Shown: one piece after another, positions 44,897 to 54,332 of the stretch | Position numbering within the stretch: position 1 is the stretch's first letter | Layout: every line of letters begins with the position of its first letter | DNA from: Lactococcus termiticola | Lineage (GTDB): Bacteria; Bacillota; Bacilli; Lactobacillales; Streptococcaceae | DNA length: 64,000 bases | Assembly (NCBI RefSeq): GCF_003116835.1 | Contig: NZ_BFFO01000003.1 | Coordinates: 156,535-220,534, forward strand | Reading direction: 5' to 3' | Made by a program: the position numbers and the translations under genes | Notes under the pieces: generated by a model | Seen by the model: only the letters and a program-made list of their open reading frames with translations | Database searches by the model: none | What the model was told of the DNA's origin: nothing

Positions 44897-46738
44897 TTAA
44901 TCTGATAATTTCCAACTGCTGGCCTTTGAAAGATGGCTCTGCATGATCCGGCGGAACATTTTTTCCAGGTCTGTCCCGGTAAAATGCACCATGGTCGGCC
45001 GGCCATGCGGGCAGTTATATGGATTCTTACAGCTAGCCAAGTCAGTCAGGACCCGCTTGCAGGAGTCGGCGTCCAAGACATCATGGGCCTTGATTGAGCT
45101 CTTGCAGGCAATCATGATGGCCAGGTCTTCTCTGAGGGCCTTCACAGAGATCTCTCTTGAGGCCAGCAGGCGGTCGATCATTTCCTTGACCACTTCTTCG
45201 ATACGAGCTTCTGGCATCCAGGTCGGATGCTCTCGCAGGATAAACTGCTGGTCGCCGTATTCTTCAAGGAAGACACCGGCGACTTCTAAGCCTTCTTTTT
45301 GCTCTAAAATCTGGATGAATTCGTCTTTGGGAAAGTCAAAGATATAGGGCATCAAGAGGCTCTGTTGTTCCATCTGGACCTCGCCAATCTTATCCCGCCA
45401 GTATTCGTACTTGAAGCGTTCCTGGGCGGCATGCTGGTCGACGATGTAGAGGCCGTCCTCAGCCTGGCAGAGGAGGTAGGTTGCGTGGAGCTGACCGAGA
45501 AATTGAAGGGCTGGGAACTGGGCCTTTTCTTCTGTTTCATCGAGAAACTGAGGCCCAGCATCAAAGAGTTCCTGGAAGATAACTTCCTCTTTTTGGGGAG
45601 AAAGGAGGGGCTGGGACGGTCTTTCTTCGACCTGGCTGATCGTCTCGGCGACCGGCTCTGCCGTCCAAGCTGGACGGGCGGGCTCAGGAGCCGCCGTCGG
45701 CTTCTCTTTGAGCTGGCCGTTAAGATTTTCCAGTGCATCGGGAATCAGGACCTCGTCGGCCAGTGTCTCTCGAATCGCCTGTCTGATGAGGTTTTTCAGC
45801 TCTTCCTTTTTAGAAAGCTCAACCTCTTGCTTGGTCGGATGGACGTTGACACCGACCAGGTGGGGATCCATGCTGATAGAAATCACAGCCAGCGGGAAGC
45901 GACCGACCATGAGCTTGCTCCCGTAGCCTTCGATAATGGCCCGGTTCAGGTCTAAATTCCAGATGTAGCGACCATTGATAAAGAGGCTGATGCGATTGCG
46001 GTTGGACCAGGTCAGCTCGGGCAGGCTGACAAAGCCAGTGATGCTGTGGTCCAGGTCTTCGCCCTGTATCTTGCGGATTTTCTTGGCCACCCGCATGCCG
46101 TAGACTGCAGCAATGACCTGTCTCATGTCCCCGTTGCCGGCAGTCCGGAGCTGTTCACGCCCTTCATTAGTCAGGACAAAGGCAATCTCAGGATGGGCCA
46201 GGGCCAGGCGGTTCATGATGTTGAGAATCTGGCTGACCTCGGCCTGGAGGCTCTTGATGAACTTGAGGCGGGCAGGTGTATTGTAGAAGAGCTCTTCGAC
46301 GATGATTTTGGTCCCCCGTCGTTTGGCTCCAGGCTCATGGGTCAGGATGTCTGGACCCATGGCCACCAGCCTGCTTCCAGCACTTTCATCCGCCGTGCTG
46401 GTCTCGATGGTCATCCGTGAGATTGATGCAATCGAAGGGAGGGCCTCGCCACGAAAACCAAGGCTTCGGAGCCGTTGGAGGTCGCCGATGGCCTTAATTT
46501 TACTGGTCGCATGAGGGCGGATGGCCAGAGGCACATCTTCACCCAGGATTCCTGAGCCATTGTCGACGACTTCGATCTTTTTGAGACCGGCCTCTTCAAT
46601 GGCCACTTCAATCCGGCTGGCACCAGCATCAATCGCATTTTCGACCAGCTCTTTGACAGCGTTGGCGGGGCGAACGACGACTTCTCCGGCGTTGATTTGG
46701 TTGGCCAGTTGTTCGTCTAATTCAATGATATTGCCCAT
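44897..46738 (-). CDS. mutL: DNA mismatch repair protein MutL
   Basis: 613 residues. The GHKL ATPase part has [17 protein letters not shown] and [11 protein letters not shown] proline-rich linker follows, then the endonuclease domain with [22 protein letters not shown] and CPHGRP, so this is a nicking MutL. It couples MutS mismatch recognition to strand removal. mutS lies upstream, separated by repeat P2 and a membrane-protein gene. Confidence 0.96.
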   Translation of the reverse strand: MGNIIELDEQLANQINAGEVVVRPANAVKELVENAIDAGASRIEVAIEEAGLKKIEVVDNGSGILGEDVPLAIRPHATSKIKAIGDLQRLRSLGFRGEALPSIASISRMTIETSTADESAGSRLVAMGPDILTHEPGAKRRGTKIIVEELFYNTPARLKFIKSLQAEVSQILNIMNRLALAHPEIAFVLTNEGREQLRTAGNGDMRQVIAAVYGMRVAKKIRKIQGEDLDHSITGFVSLPELTWSNRNRISLFINGRYIWNLDLNRAIIEGYGSKLMVGRFPLAVISISMDPHLVGVNVHPTKQEVELSKKEELKNLIRQAIRETLADEVLIPDALENLNGQLKEKPTAAPEPARPAWTAEPVAETISQVEERPSQPLLSPQKEEVIFQELFDAGPQFLDETEEKAQFPALQFLGQLHATYLLCQAEDGLYIVDQHAAQERFKYEYWRDKIGEVQMEQQSLLMPYIFDFPKDEFIQILEQKEGLEVAGVFLEEYGDQQFILREHPTWMPEARIEEVVKEMIDRLLASREISVKALREDLAIMIACKSSIKAHDVLDADSCKRVLTDLASCKNPYNCPHGRPTMVHFTGTDLEKMFRRIMQSHLSKASSWKLSD

Positions 46739-46773
46739 TTTTTCCTCCTTTCATGTGCCTTGCAGGCGGCTTG

Positions 46774-46957
46774 TCCCTTCGGGTTGGGGATGTTTCTAGT
46801 AGTGGGTGCTCGCGGAACTAGCTTCGAGTGTTGCTAAGCCCTGCTTAGTCTCCCTGCGGGAGCCGTCGCATGGCAAAGCAACACTACTTGCGGATTTCCG
46901 CTCCGCGGATTATGGGAAAGCGGAGCTTTCTCATAATCCCACTACTAGAAAATCCCC
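46774..46957 (+). repeat. structured repeat family 2, copy P2
   Basis: Begins CCCTTCGGGTTGGGGATG, then TTTCTAGTAGTGGG; ends CCCACTACTAGAAAATCCCC. The middle arm is GTGTTGCT with mate AGCAACAC, where P1 has ACTATTTCT and AGAAATAGT. The right flank GGCCTTCGGCCCCGCTTTGA is shared with P3. It fills the gap between mutL and the gene at 47015. Confidence 0.85.
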
Positions 46958-47014
46958 TTAGTTTACGGCCTTCGGCCCCGCTTTGACGGGATTTCTCCGA
47001 TGCGTGGCTATTTA

Positions 47015-47623
47015 TTAGTTGCCGTAGTAGTTGTTGTTGAAATCTTGTAAGTTGTTGAGGCCATGCAAGAAGCTGGCAAAGACAGCGACAAGTAAGATGA
47101 GGCTGAGGACAGCGATAACAGCTAAAACAATGAAGGCGATGAGGCCTGCTATGTTCCAGCTGTCCATGACCTTGCGGAATTCTTCTTCGTCTCGGTAGTG
47201 GTTGTCCATGTTTTCCAGGGTCCACTTTTCAGCGTTGAGGCCGTAGATGATGGCCCATACTAAAGCGAAAATCTGGCCGATAAAGGGCACAAAGCCAAGA
47301 AGGACGAGGAGGCCCAGGTAGGACTTATTGCCGACGGCGAAGAATAGCGAGAGGCTGAAGGCTCCCCAGTTCCACTTCGTCTTGAAGGCGGCTTGTTGCT
47401 CTTCGTCCATCTTGGCAGTGGTAGCCTGCTGACTGGCTGGCATAGTTACTTCAGGCTCAACTTCTTTTTCAGCGACGACGATAGGGAGAGGTGTTTCGAC
47501 TTTTTCATCCTCAAGCACTGGTTCAGCGACTGTTTCTTCAGTCCCGGCTTCGACCTTCTCATCCATTTCCACTTTCTTATCATCCAGGGGCTGTTCTTCG
47601 ACTGCCTTATTTTCTTCGGTCAT
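47015..47623 (-). CDS. acidic-tailed membrane protein of the WNWGAF family
   Basis: 202 residues. A Glu/Val-rich, probably disordered N-terminus (1-80) precedes TKWNWGAFSLSLFFAVGN, two membrane spans, the motif AEKWTLEN..HYRDEEEFRK and a last span. The protein at 51830-52180 is a paralogue that shares WNWGAF, AEKWALEN and YRDEEEFRK but lacks the acidic part. I do not recognise a function; the layout resembles small DUF2628-like membrane proteins. It lies 14 bases after mutS, so it is probably co-transcribed with it. Confidence 0.7.
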   Translation of the reverse strand: MTEENKAVEEQPLDDKKVEMDEKVEAGTEETVAEPVLEDEKVETPLPIVVAEKEVEPEVTMPASQQATTAKMDEEQQAAFKTKWNWGAFSLSLFFAVGNKSYLGLLVLLGFVPFIGQIFALVWAIIYGLNAEKWTLENMDNHYRDEEEFRKVMDSWNIAGLIAFIVLAVIAVLSLILLVAVFASFLHGLNNLQDFNNNYYGN

Positions 47624-47636
47624 AAATTTCTCCTTC

Positions 47637-50132
47637 TTAGACGAGATCTTTAAGATCCCAGAGGCTGTTCATGGCTTCACGGGCCGTCATGTTATTGACA
47701 TCCATGGCCTTTAATTTTTTGATAAGTTCACTTTCATTATTGCCCAGGTTAAAGAGGCTGAGTTGCTGGTCAGCTTCGGTCGCTCTACTGACAGGCTCCT
47801 GGCCCTCCAGCTCTTGGAGAATCAGGTCAGCCCGCTCGAGTAGACTGTCTGGGAGCCCGGCGATTTTACCGACATGAATCCCGTAGGACTTGTCAGCTGG
47901 CCCTTCCGTGATCTTATGCAGGAAGGTCACTTCACCGTCTTTTTCCAGGGTTGCCACATGGACATTGCTGAGATGTTCAAGGCTTTCATTGAGGGCTGTC
48001 AGCTCATGATAGTGGGTGGCAAAGAGGGTCTTCGCCCCAATCTTATCATGAATATATTCGATAATCGCCTGAGCCAGGGCCATGCCGTCATAAGTGGCTG
48101 TCCCCCGGCCGAGTTCATCAAAGATGATTAGGCTTTTAGATGAAGCATGTTGGATGGCCCGATTGGCCTCGCTCATCTCGACCATGAAGGTCGACTCGCC
48201 TGAGACCAGATTATCACTGGCCCCAATCCGGGTAAAGATGGCATCAAAGACAGGCAGGACCGCCGACTCAGCCGGAAGATAAGAGCCCATCTGTGCCATG
48301 ATGACAAGCAAAGCAAACTGCCTCATATAGGTGGATTTCCCGGACATATTGGGCCCGGTAATCAGCTGGATATCACTGCCTTCAGGCAGTTCAATCGTAT
48401 TGGGCACATAGTCTTGGAGGCCAAGCACGCTCTCAACTACAGGGTGACGGCCTTCTTCAATGGCGACCGCCTGCTCTGTCGTAAATTGGGGTCGGACATA
48501 GCCGGCAGATTCAGCCAGGCTCGCTAAACTCTGCAGGCAGTCGACTTCAGCGACAGTCTTGGCCAGGGCTTGCAGGCGGCTGATATAGCCTTCGGTCTCT
48601 TTCCTGACAGCAAGGAAGAGTTGGTATTCTAGCTTACTGGACTCTTCTCTGGCCTCCAACATGATTTCTTCGATTTCAGAAAGGCGTTCTGATCCAAAGC
48701 GCTCAGAGTTTTTCAGGGTCGCCTTCCTAAAGAAGTGCTCTGGCACCTGAGTGAGATTTGAGGCTGTGACATGGAAATAATAGCCGTCTTTGCGGTTAAA
48801 ATCAATCCGGAGATTGGAAATCCCGGTCCTTGCCCGCTCTTCGACTTCGAGCTCAGCAATCCAATTGGTTCCTTTGCTAGAGGCTTCGCGGTATTTATCC
48901 AACTGGTCATTAAAGCCATCTTTGATAATACCACCCTCAGAAATCGTCCGTCCGCCCTCTTCTGAAATCGCTGAATCAATCAGCTTTCTCAGCTCTGGTA
49001 GGTCGTCTAGGGCTTGAGTATTTCTAGCAAAAATCTCAGGATCAATCGCAGTCAACAGCTCACGAATGGCCGGCAGATTCCCCAGAGAACGGGAAAGCTG
49101 AATCAAGTCCACCGGCAGGGCCTTGCCAAAGGAAACCCGGCTGGCCAGGCGCTCCAGGTCATAGACGCCTTTCAAGGCCTCAATCAAATCGGCCCGCTCC
49201 ATAAAACTGCCGAGCATGGCCGTGACCGCATCCAGCCGGCCTTCGATGGCCGTCCGCTTAATCAGAGGCCGTTCAATCCATGCCTTCAGCATCCGGGTCC
49301 CCATGGCCGTCTTGGTCTTATCCATCAGGCCATAGAGACTGCCGGCTTTCTTGCCTTCACGGCTGTTAGCCGTCAGCTCCAGCGAGCTCTTGCTGGCAAA
49401 GTCCATCTGCAGGTAGTCTTTGATTTCATAATGCTCAGGCTCTTGGATATGGCTGAGGTCTCTTAGCTGGGTCTGCTTGACATAGGCCTTGAGTTTGCTA
49501 GCAACCTGCTCTTCTAGCGTGTCGACGACTTCTGGCAATTCCTGGACTTCAGAAATCAGGAGTTGCATCTGTCGCTCTAGAATCTGCCTTTCATTGGGCA
49601 AGAGCTCGTAACCAACGACAATCTCCTTGGCCCGCAGACCTGAAATCTCGCTCAAGAGACTTGCCAGCTCGCTGATGGTCGTGACCTTAAACTCTCCTGT
49701 CGAGAGGTCCATATAGGCCAGACCCCAGTCAGAGCCTGATTTGTCAATGGCGACCAGGAAGTTATTGTCCACGGTCGCTGTAATATCGACCGCTGTCCCT
49801 GGCGTGATGACCTGGGTCACGGCCCGCTTGACGATGCCGACGGCCTCTTTAGGGTCTTCAATCTGGTCAGCAATCGCGACCTTGTAGCCCATGTTAACCA
49901 GTGTCTCGATAGGGCCTGATACGGCGTGATAGGGGACACCTGCCATGGGAATCGGCTGTTCGGCGTTTTTATTACGGCTGGTCAGGGTCAGCTCTAAGAT
50001 TTGAGCGGCGTTAACCGCATCCTCATAGAAGAGCTCATAAAAATCGCCCATCCTAAAAAGCAAAAAAGCATCAGGGTAGTTGGCCTTGATATCTAAATAT
50101 TGTTGCATTCCTGGAGAAACCTTATCCGCCAT
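47637..50132 (-). CDS. mutS: DNA mismatch repair protein MutS
   Basis: 831 residues from ATG 50132 ([20 protein letters not shown]); the frame extends to 50321, but that part overlaps ymcA in another frame. GDFYELF supplies the mismatch-probing Phe and Glu, and the ATPase has [16 protein letters not shown] and FATHYHEL. It recognises mismatches and passes the signal to MutL. It follows ymcA by seven bases. The ribosome site is modest (AAAAAGG). Confidence 0.96.
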   Translation of the reverse strand: MADKVSPGMQQYLDIKANYPDAFLLFRMGDFYELFYEDAVNAAQILELTLTSRNKNAEQPIPMAGVPYHAVSGPIETLVNMGYKVAIADQIEDPKEAVGIVKRAVTQVITPGTAVDITATVDNNFLVAIDKSGSDWGLAYMDLSTGEFKVTTISELASLLSEISGLRAKEIVVGYELLPNERQILERQMQLLISEVQELPEVVDTLEEQVASKLKAYVKQTQLRDLSHIQEPEHYEIKDYLQMDFASKSSLELTANSREGKKAGSLYGLMDKTKTAMGTRMLKAWIERPLIKRTAIEGRLDAVTAMLGSFMERADLIEALKGVYDLERLASRVSFGKALPVDLIQLSRSLGNLPAIRELLTAIDPEIFARNTQALDDLPELRKLIDSAISEEGGRTISEGGIIKDGFNDQLDKYREASSKGTNWIAELEVEERARTGISNLRIDFNRKDGYYFHVTASNLTQVPEHFFRKATLKNSERFGSERLSEIEEIMLEAREESSKLEYQLFLAVRKETEGYISRLQALAKTVAEVDCLQSLASLAESAGYVRPQFTTEQAVAIEEGRHPVVESVLGLQDYVPNTIELPEGSDIQLITGPNMSGKSTYMRQFALLVIMAQMGSYLPAESAVLPVFDAIFTRIGASDNLVSGESTFMVEMSEANRAIQHASSKSLIIFDELGRGTATYDGMALAQAIIEYIHDKIGAKTLFATHYHELTALNESLEHLSNVHVATLEKDGEVTFLHKITEGPADKSYGIHVGKIAGLPDSLLERADLILQELEGQEPVSRATEADQQLSLFNLGNNESELIKKLKAMDVNNMTAREAMNSLWDLKDLV

Positions 50133-50139
50133 ATCCTTT

Positions 50140-50493
50140 TTAAGACCCTTCCTTGACTTTTTGATTGACCTGTCGTTCGATTTCGCCTGTGAGGTGCTCA
50201 AGCAAGCTATTGACCGGGGCCATCTTCTGGGCATAGTCCTGGACGAGCAGATGATTTTTGAGGATTTTTTCAAGCCGGCCTGCCTCACGCATGCTCTGCC
50301 TATAAGCTTCTGGCTTGCCAATCTTTTGAAAGAGGACTGCCTCTTTTTGAAGCTCCTTCATTTGTTGTTGGGCCTCAAAGACTCCAGGCTCAACCTTTAG
50401 GCGACTTTCCGCCTGCTTAAAATCTGAGACATAATCCAGCTCCAAGAGCATGGCCTTGAGCTCTTCTAATTTTTCCTGGGTCGCCGTCTGCAT
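50140..50493 (-). CDS. YlbF/YmcA family protein
   Basis: 117 residues, all-helical, with the FxQAE...[22 protein letters not shown] pattern of YmcA/RicA. In Bacillus the family forms a complex that acts with RNase Y on mRNA processing. Linkage to mutS is also seen in Bacillus. It is coupled to mutS here (seven-base gap). Confidence 0.85.
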   Translation of the reverse strand: MQTATQEKLEELKAMLLELDYVSDFKQAESRLKVEPGVFEAQQQMKELQKEAVLFQKIGKPEAYRQSMREAGRLEKILKNHLLVQDYAQKMAPVNSLLEHLTGEIERQVNQKVKEGS

Positions 50494-50557
50494 GCTTTTT
50501 CCTCTTTATGTATTGCTTCTATTATAGCATATTTCCAGCCTTTCTGCTCTCTGCCAA

Positions 50558-50583
50558 AAGAAAAAGAGCAGGGCATCTGCTTC
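50558..50583 (-). terminator. terminator after the dehydrogenase gene
   Basis: AGCAG / CTGCT stem with a T-rich run, read leftwards. Confidence 0.65.
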
Positions 50584-50591
50584 TTACTTTC

Positions 50592-51476
50592 CTAATTTTG
50601 CGGACGTTTCCCATCTTCCCAGAAAAGCTTAATCAAGGCCTGGGTCCCGTCATTTTCAAATCCCTTGTTGGCCAGCTGATCATAGAGCGCCTTGGCCCCA
50701 GCTGTTGCAGGGAGTTCCAGGCCCATCTTTTCTGCTTCACTGAGGGCAATCCCCAGGTCTTTGATGAAGTGCTTGACAAAGAAGCCCGGTGTGAAGTCCT
50801 CAGCGAGGATTCTTGGGGCATAGTTGCTCAGGCTCCAGGTCGAAGCCCCGCCACCGCCAAGCGTCGTCAGGACCTTGTCCATGTCAAGGCCAGCCTTGTC
50901 GGCATAGACCATGAGCTCGACCATGGCGGTCATGGTGCCAGCAATCCCGATTTGATTGGCCATCTTAGTGTGCTGACCTGCACCTGCAGGTCCTTGTAGC
51001 ATAATGGTCTTGCCGACCAGCTCAAAGAAGGGCAGGACTTTCTCATAAGCCGATTCATCGCCTCCGACCATGATCGTCAGAGTCGCATTCTTCGCCCCGA
51101 TGTCGCCACCAGAGACCGGAGCGTCTAGACTTTCAGCCCCGACCGCCTTAGCCTTTTCAGCAATCCTGATGGCCAGGCCTGGCTCAGAGGTCGTCATGTC
51201 GACCAAGACCTTGCCCTTGAGCTCAGCCTCAAAAACACCATTCTCTCCAAAATAAATTTCTTCGACATCCTTAGGATAGCCGACCATAGAAAAGATGAGC
51301 TCTGCCTGCTCAGCTACCTCCTGAGGTGTCGCCGCATAGACCGCCCCAGCCTCGACCAACTCATCAGTCTTCGCCTTGGTCCGGTTGTAGACAAAAAGCT
51401 CGTTGCCAGCCTCCATCAAATGCCCCGCAATCGTAGCACCCATCACACCTGTGCCGATAAATCCAATCTTTGTCAT
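50592..51476 (-). CDS. beta-hydroxyacid dehydrogenase (3-hydroxyisobutyrate dehydrogenase family)
   Basis: 294 residues. GFIGTGVMGATIAGHL is the NAD(P)-binding loop, DAPVSGGDIGAKNATL the substrate-binding motif, GAGQHTKMANQ holds the catalytic Lys, and FTPGFFVKHFIKDL completes the family pattern. It oxidises a small 3-hydroxy acid, perhaps tartronate semialdehyde/glycerate or 3-hydroxyisobutyrate; which one cannot be told. It is an isolated gene with its own terminator. Confidence 0.9.
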   Translation of the reverse strand: MTKIGFIGTGVMGATIAGHLMEAGNELFVYNRTKAKTDELVEAGAVYAATPQEVAEQAELIFSMVGYPKDVEEIYFGENGVFEAELKGKVLVDMTTSEPGLAIRIAEKAKAVGAESLDAPVSGGDIGAKNATLTIMVGGDESAYEKVLPFFELVGKTIMLQGPAGAGQHTKMANQIGIAGTMTAMVELMVYADKAGLDMDKVLTTLGGGGASTWSLSNYAPRILAEDFTPGFFVKHFIKDLGIALSEAEKMGLELPATAGAKALYDQLANKGFENDGTQALIKLFWEDGKRPQN

Positions 51477-51529
51477 CTCGATATCCTTCTTTCTGTTAAT
51501 AGCTTCATTTTACCACAAATCTCAGCCAC

Positions 51530-51619
51530 CGCATAGGCGAAGCCCCCGTCAAAGCGGGGCCGAAGGCCTTACCACCGAGCATTTCACTACTAGAAACATC
51601 CCCACCCCCGAAGGGAACA
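51530..51619 (-). repeat. structured repeat family 2, deletion derivative P3
   Basis: Read leftwards: CCCTTCGGGGGTGGGGATG, TTTCTAGTAGTG, GCTCGGTGG, then directly the downstream module GGCCTTCGGCCCCGCTTTGA. The central hairpins of P1 and P2 are missing. Confidence 0.7.
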
Positions 51620-51638
51620 AAAAAAGGCCGAAAGGCCA
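51618..51638 (-). terminator. tRNA-Leu(CAG) terminator
   Basis: GGCCTTTCGGCC stem-loop then seven T, read leftwards. Confidence 0.85.
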
Positions 51639-51645
51639 AAATTAG

Positions 51646-51728
51646 TGGGGAAGAAGGGATTTGAACCCTCACATCCTTGCGAATACTAGCACCTGAAGCT
51701 AGCGCGTCTGCCATTCCGCCACTTCCCC
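51646..51728 (-). tRNA. tRNA-Leu (anticodon CAG)
   Basis: Acceptor GGGGAAG/CTTCCCC, long variable arm, anticodon loop TTCAGGT in a CTAGC/GCTAG stem, GGTTCAAATCC T-arm. The 3' CCA is not encoded. Confidence 0.95.
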
Positions 51729-51829
51729 AATGCATTACTTTAATATTTTACCAGTTTTATCCAATAATCGCAAGGATTTATCATGAAAGATAAAAAAGAG
51801 GCCAGCCTCAGAAAATCGGCTGACCCATT

Positions 51830-52180
51830 TTAATAAGTCGTCGTTGGGTATTGGTTGATAAGGCCGATAATGACTGTGAAGAAGAGGATAATGTAGATGA
51901 CCAAAATCGCCAGGACAATGAAGAAGAGGACAAAGCCAGCCCGGTTATAAGTATCCATGATTTTGCGGAACTCTTCTTCGTCCCGGTAGTCATTAGCCGT
52001 ATTTTCCAAAGCCCACTTCTCTGCGTGCGCAGCCGTCCAGAAAATCCAGAAGATGTTAAAAATTGGAATCAGGTTAAGGAAGGCCATCCAAGAGCGATTC
52101 CCAATCGCAAAGAACATCCAAGAAATAAAGGCTCCCCAGTTCCATTTGGTCCGCCAGCTCATTCTGTCGTTGTTTTCCAT
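51830..52180 (-). CDS. small membrane protein of the WNWGAF family
   Basis: 116 residues from ATG 52180 (MENNDRMSWRTKWNWGAFIS) with AAGGAG before it. Two or three membrane spans and the motif AEKWALEN..DYRDEEEFRK. It is a paralogue of the protein at 47015-47623, lacking the acidic N-terminus. The shared, strongly conserved YRDEEEFRK stretch suggests a functional interface. Function unknown. It lies in an AT-richer stretch behind tRNA-Leu. Confidence 0.7.
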   Translation of the reverse strand: MENNDRMSWRTKWNWGAFISWMFFAIGNRSWMAFLNLIPIFNIFWIFWTAAHAEKWALENTANDYRDEEEFRKIMDTYNRAGFVLFFIVLAILVIYIILFFTVIIGLINQYPTTTY

Positions 52181-52283
52181 CGTTTTTCTCCTTGTATAAT
52201 ACATTTTTTATAGCACGGTAAATTGTAAAATGAATCTATCTAGTGGCTAACTTGCACTTGCAATTTGCAATTTATTATAGCAC

Positions 52284-52323
52284 TAAAACAGGCAGAATTC
52301 TGACTCAATTCTTTTTGCCTGTC
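52284..52323 (-). terminator. terminator of the duplicated-domain gene
   Basis: ACAGGCA / TGCCTGT outer stem with inner GAATT pairing, followed by T-rich sequence, read leftwards. Confidence 0.6.
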
Positions 52324-52338
52324 ACTTTGAATGAGTTA

Positions 52339-52992
52339 TTAGTCCTCAGGCATATCCTCACCACCAGCTACAAGCATAAGAATTCCTGAAATCACATTAA
52401 TAAAAATAAGTGTGCAGACAGAAAGTGTCGTATGCTTGTAGTTGTCTTGACCTTTATAAATTTTCCAAATATTGAGATTCAATGGAATAACCCATGCAGC
52501 CATGATTAAACCAAATCCAGAAGTAACTAGTGCCCAAACTCCGAGTGATACCCAGTTTAAAATGAATGCGATGAGATAGAAAGTCTTTCTGTATTCATTA
52601 CCTACACTTGTTCCCTCAGCGACTCTTTTGTTCTTTGTAATGACTGTTTTTTCATTATTTCTGAAGATTGTAACTTCGTCACCAACTTGTGGCGAATAAT
52701 TGAAAGCTTCAAAGCCGAATTCTTGCAAGCTCCCATCGTCAAGTCCAACTTGCACTTTACCCATGCTAATTGATACAATTTTTCCCAATTTATTACCTAC
52801 ACTTCCTACACTTGTTCCCTCAGCGACTCTTTTGTTCTTTGTAATGACTGTTTTTTCATTATTTCTGAAGATTGTAACTTCGTCACCAACTTGTGGCGAA
52901 TAATCGAAAGCTTCAAAGCCGAATTCTTGCAAGCTCCCATCGTCAAGTCCAACTTGCACTTTACCCATGCTAATTGATACAATTTTTCCCAT
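52339..52992 (-). CDS. hypothetical membrane protein with a recent tandem domain duplication
   Basis: 217 residues. Residues 1-68 and 69-131 are the same domain twice, beginning M/LGKIVSISMGKVQVGLDD and containing FGFEAF.YSPQVGDEV; a small beta-barrel is likely. Two or three membrane spans follow (about 140-205) and an acidic end. Only about one residue differs between the units, so the duplication is recent. Codon use is AT-rich compared with core genes, hinting at transfer. I do not recognise the family. Confidence 0.7.
   Translation of the reverse strand: MGKIVSISMGKVQVGLDDGSLQEFGFEAFDYSPQVGDEVTIFRNNEKTVITKNKRVAEGTSVGSVGNKLGKIVSISMGKVQVGLDDGSLQEFGFEAFNYSPQVGDEVTIFRNNEKTVITKNKRVAEGTSVGNEYRKTFYLIAFILNWVSLGVWALVTSGFGLIMAAWVIPLNLNIWKIYKGQDNYKHTTLSVCTLIFINVISGILMLVAGGEDMPED
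52585..52992 (-). repeat. 204-bp tandem repeat within the gene
   Basis: Unit 52992-52789 and unit 52788-52585 are nearly identical over about 190 bases (AATAATCG versus AATAATTG is one clear difference), in register with 68 codons. Confidence 0.9.
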
Positions 52993-53160
52993 TTTTTATT
53001 TCCTCCAACTTTGTTAAATTCATTATACCTTTTAATTGACATTAAATCAAAACTAGACACCAAAATAGGGCGAATTCCTATCCAATCCGGGTATTTTCAC
53101 ACTCCTACTTGTCTAAAATTGTAATATAAGTTGCTTGTCATTTCATCAGTAATTTCGCAT

Positions 53161-53197
53161 AAAAAAACTTACTGACAGAAATTCTGTCAGTAAGTTT
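53161..53197 (-). terminator. terminator of the Nmad2-like gene
   Basis: AAACTTACTGACAGAA pairs perfectly with its complement around a single base, then T run (leftwards). Confidence 0.8.
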
Positions 53198-53199
53198 AT

Positions 53200-53823
53200 T
53201 CACTTTAGCTTCTGAGGATGATAAGCTTCCTCTATATGATTAATTTCAGATAAATTTACTTTGATTGTACTTATTAAAGGTGCCAATAAATCTTTATTAG
53301 CTCTGCTCACTTCCCATTTTCTATGCCCAATCCCTTTAGGAAAAAATTCTAAAACTTCATCAGATATTTCTTTCGGATTTTTTCCAAAATAAGAAAATTT
53401 TTTTGAAACCAAAACATATTCACTATCATCTATTCCATGATTTGGCCACCATTTTTTATATGCCAGCGCATCTTGCCGGCCAAGTGACAAAGGACCAGTT
53501 AAATAATCTGTTCTTGAGATGACATCAGATATTTTCGCCACAAAAATTAAATGCTGATACTTTGGACTGATAAAGGCTCCACGTTTATTTCTGGTTCTTC
53601 CGTTATCTCTTGAATGACCAGCGATTGCCATGAGGTAAACATCGGCAGTTTCTTCCCGAATTTTCTCTCTCCATTCTCTGTAAATCCCTTTACGAATTCT
53701 TGACATACACCCACCTTCTGTCAGTAAATCTGGTGTAGGTTCATGCTTCTCCGTAAATGCACAAGGATTAATTCCATAGTCGTGCGTCATCCGATAGCAG
53801 TAAATAACTATTTTCCTATCCAT
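53200..53823 (-). CDS. Nmad2-like nucleotide-modification-associated domain protein
   Basis: 207 residues. The N-terminus KIVIYCYRMTHDYGINPCAF resembles Nmad2-type domains (YxYxxTHDxGxxPNPF), followed by a Cys-containing CMSRIRK region and AGHSRDNGRTRNKRGAF. Nmad domains were described in phage and conflict systems next to modified-base enzymes. No other modification gene is nearby, so the role is unclear. The gene is AT-rich relative to its surroundings, suggesting transfer. Family assignment is from memory of the pattern and needs a profile search. Confidence 0.5.
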   Translation of the reverse strand: MDRKIVIYCYRMTHDYGINPCAFTEKHEPTPDLLTEGGCMSRIRKGIYREWREKIREETADVYLMAIAGHSRDNGRTRNKRGAFISPKYQHLIFVAKISDVISRTDYLTGPLSLGRQDALAYKKWWPNHGIDDSEYVLVSKKFSYFGKNPKEISDEVLEFFPKGIGHRKWEVSRANKDLLAPLISTIKVNLSEINHIEEAYHPQKLK

Positions 53824-53832
53824 TTTTACTAT

Positions 53833-53952
53833 CTAATCCTTATAAACAACAGTCCAGTTTGGATTATTTGCCATCATTTCAGCGGATTGTTTATCCATAA
53901 ATGGTCCTGCAATCACATTCCCGAAGTTATCAACAACATACCAATTTCCCAT
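53833..53952 (-). CDS. small hypothetical protein, 39 residues
   Basis: MGNWYVVDNFGNVIAGPFMD, then KQSAEMMANNPNWTVVYKD. ATG 53952 follows GAGGAG at a good distance and a TATAAT (53999-53994) lies upstream, so it is likely expressed, ahead of the Nmad2-like gene 10 bases downstream. It looks like a single small beta domain of the kind found in phage-derived genes. Function unknown. Confidence 0.65.
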   Translation of the reverse strand: MGNWYVVDNFGNVIAGPFMDKQSAEMMANNPNWTVVYKD

Positions 53953-54045
53953 TATTTTTCTCCTCAAGTAGTTTATTTTGTTTTATATTACAAATTATAC
54001 GCTATTTTATCATTTTTATCTAATCAGAACCTGATACAGGTCGAC

Positions 54046-54184
54046 ACAAGTGGAGTGGAAGAAATTCCGCAAAACACTGTGAAAAGGCAAATGGCGAGAC
54101 CGAAGGGCTCGCCATTTAACAATGAGACTGCGAAGCAGGCTGCTTGTGGCCCACAGTGTTTTGCGGAATTTCTGGAACGCAACG
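54046..54184 (-). repeat. structured repeat family 1, copy J
   Basis: Perfect 22-base arms (54060-54081 and 54152-54173; start AGAAATTCCGCAAAACACTG). Ends CAAGTGGAGTGG and GGAACGCAACG are the best-preserved termini. It lies between ezrA and the AT-rich islet; 54185-54330 holds nothing I recognise. Confidence 0.9.
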
Positions 54185-54332
54185 GCCCCATCTCCAATAC
54201 GACAGACAACAGAAGAAAGCTCTGCTTTCCCCATCCACCACCTTTTTTGCAGGCTTTTGGTCAGGATTGCTCACCTTGGTCGCATTCCTTCCTCAAAAGC
54301 CTAGCAAAAAAGCTCACCCACAGGCAAGCTCC

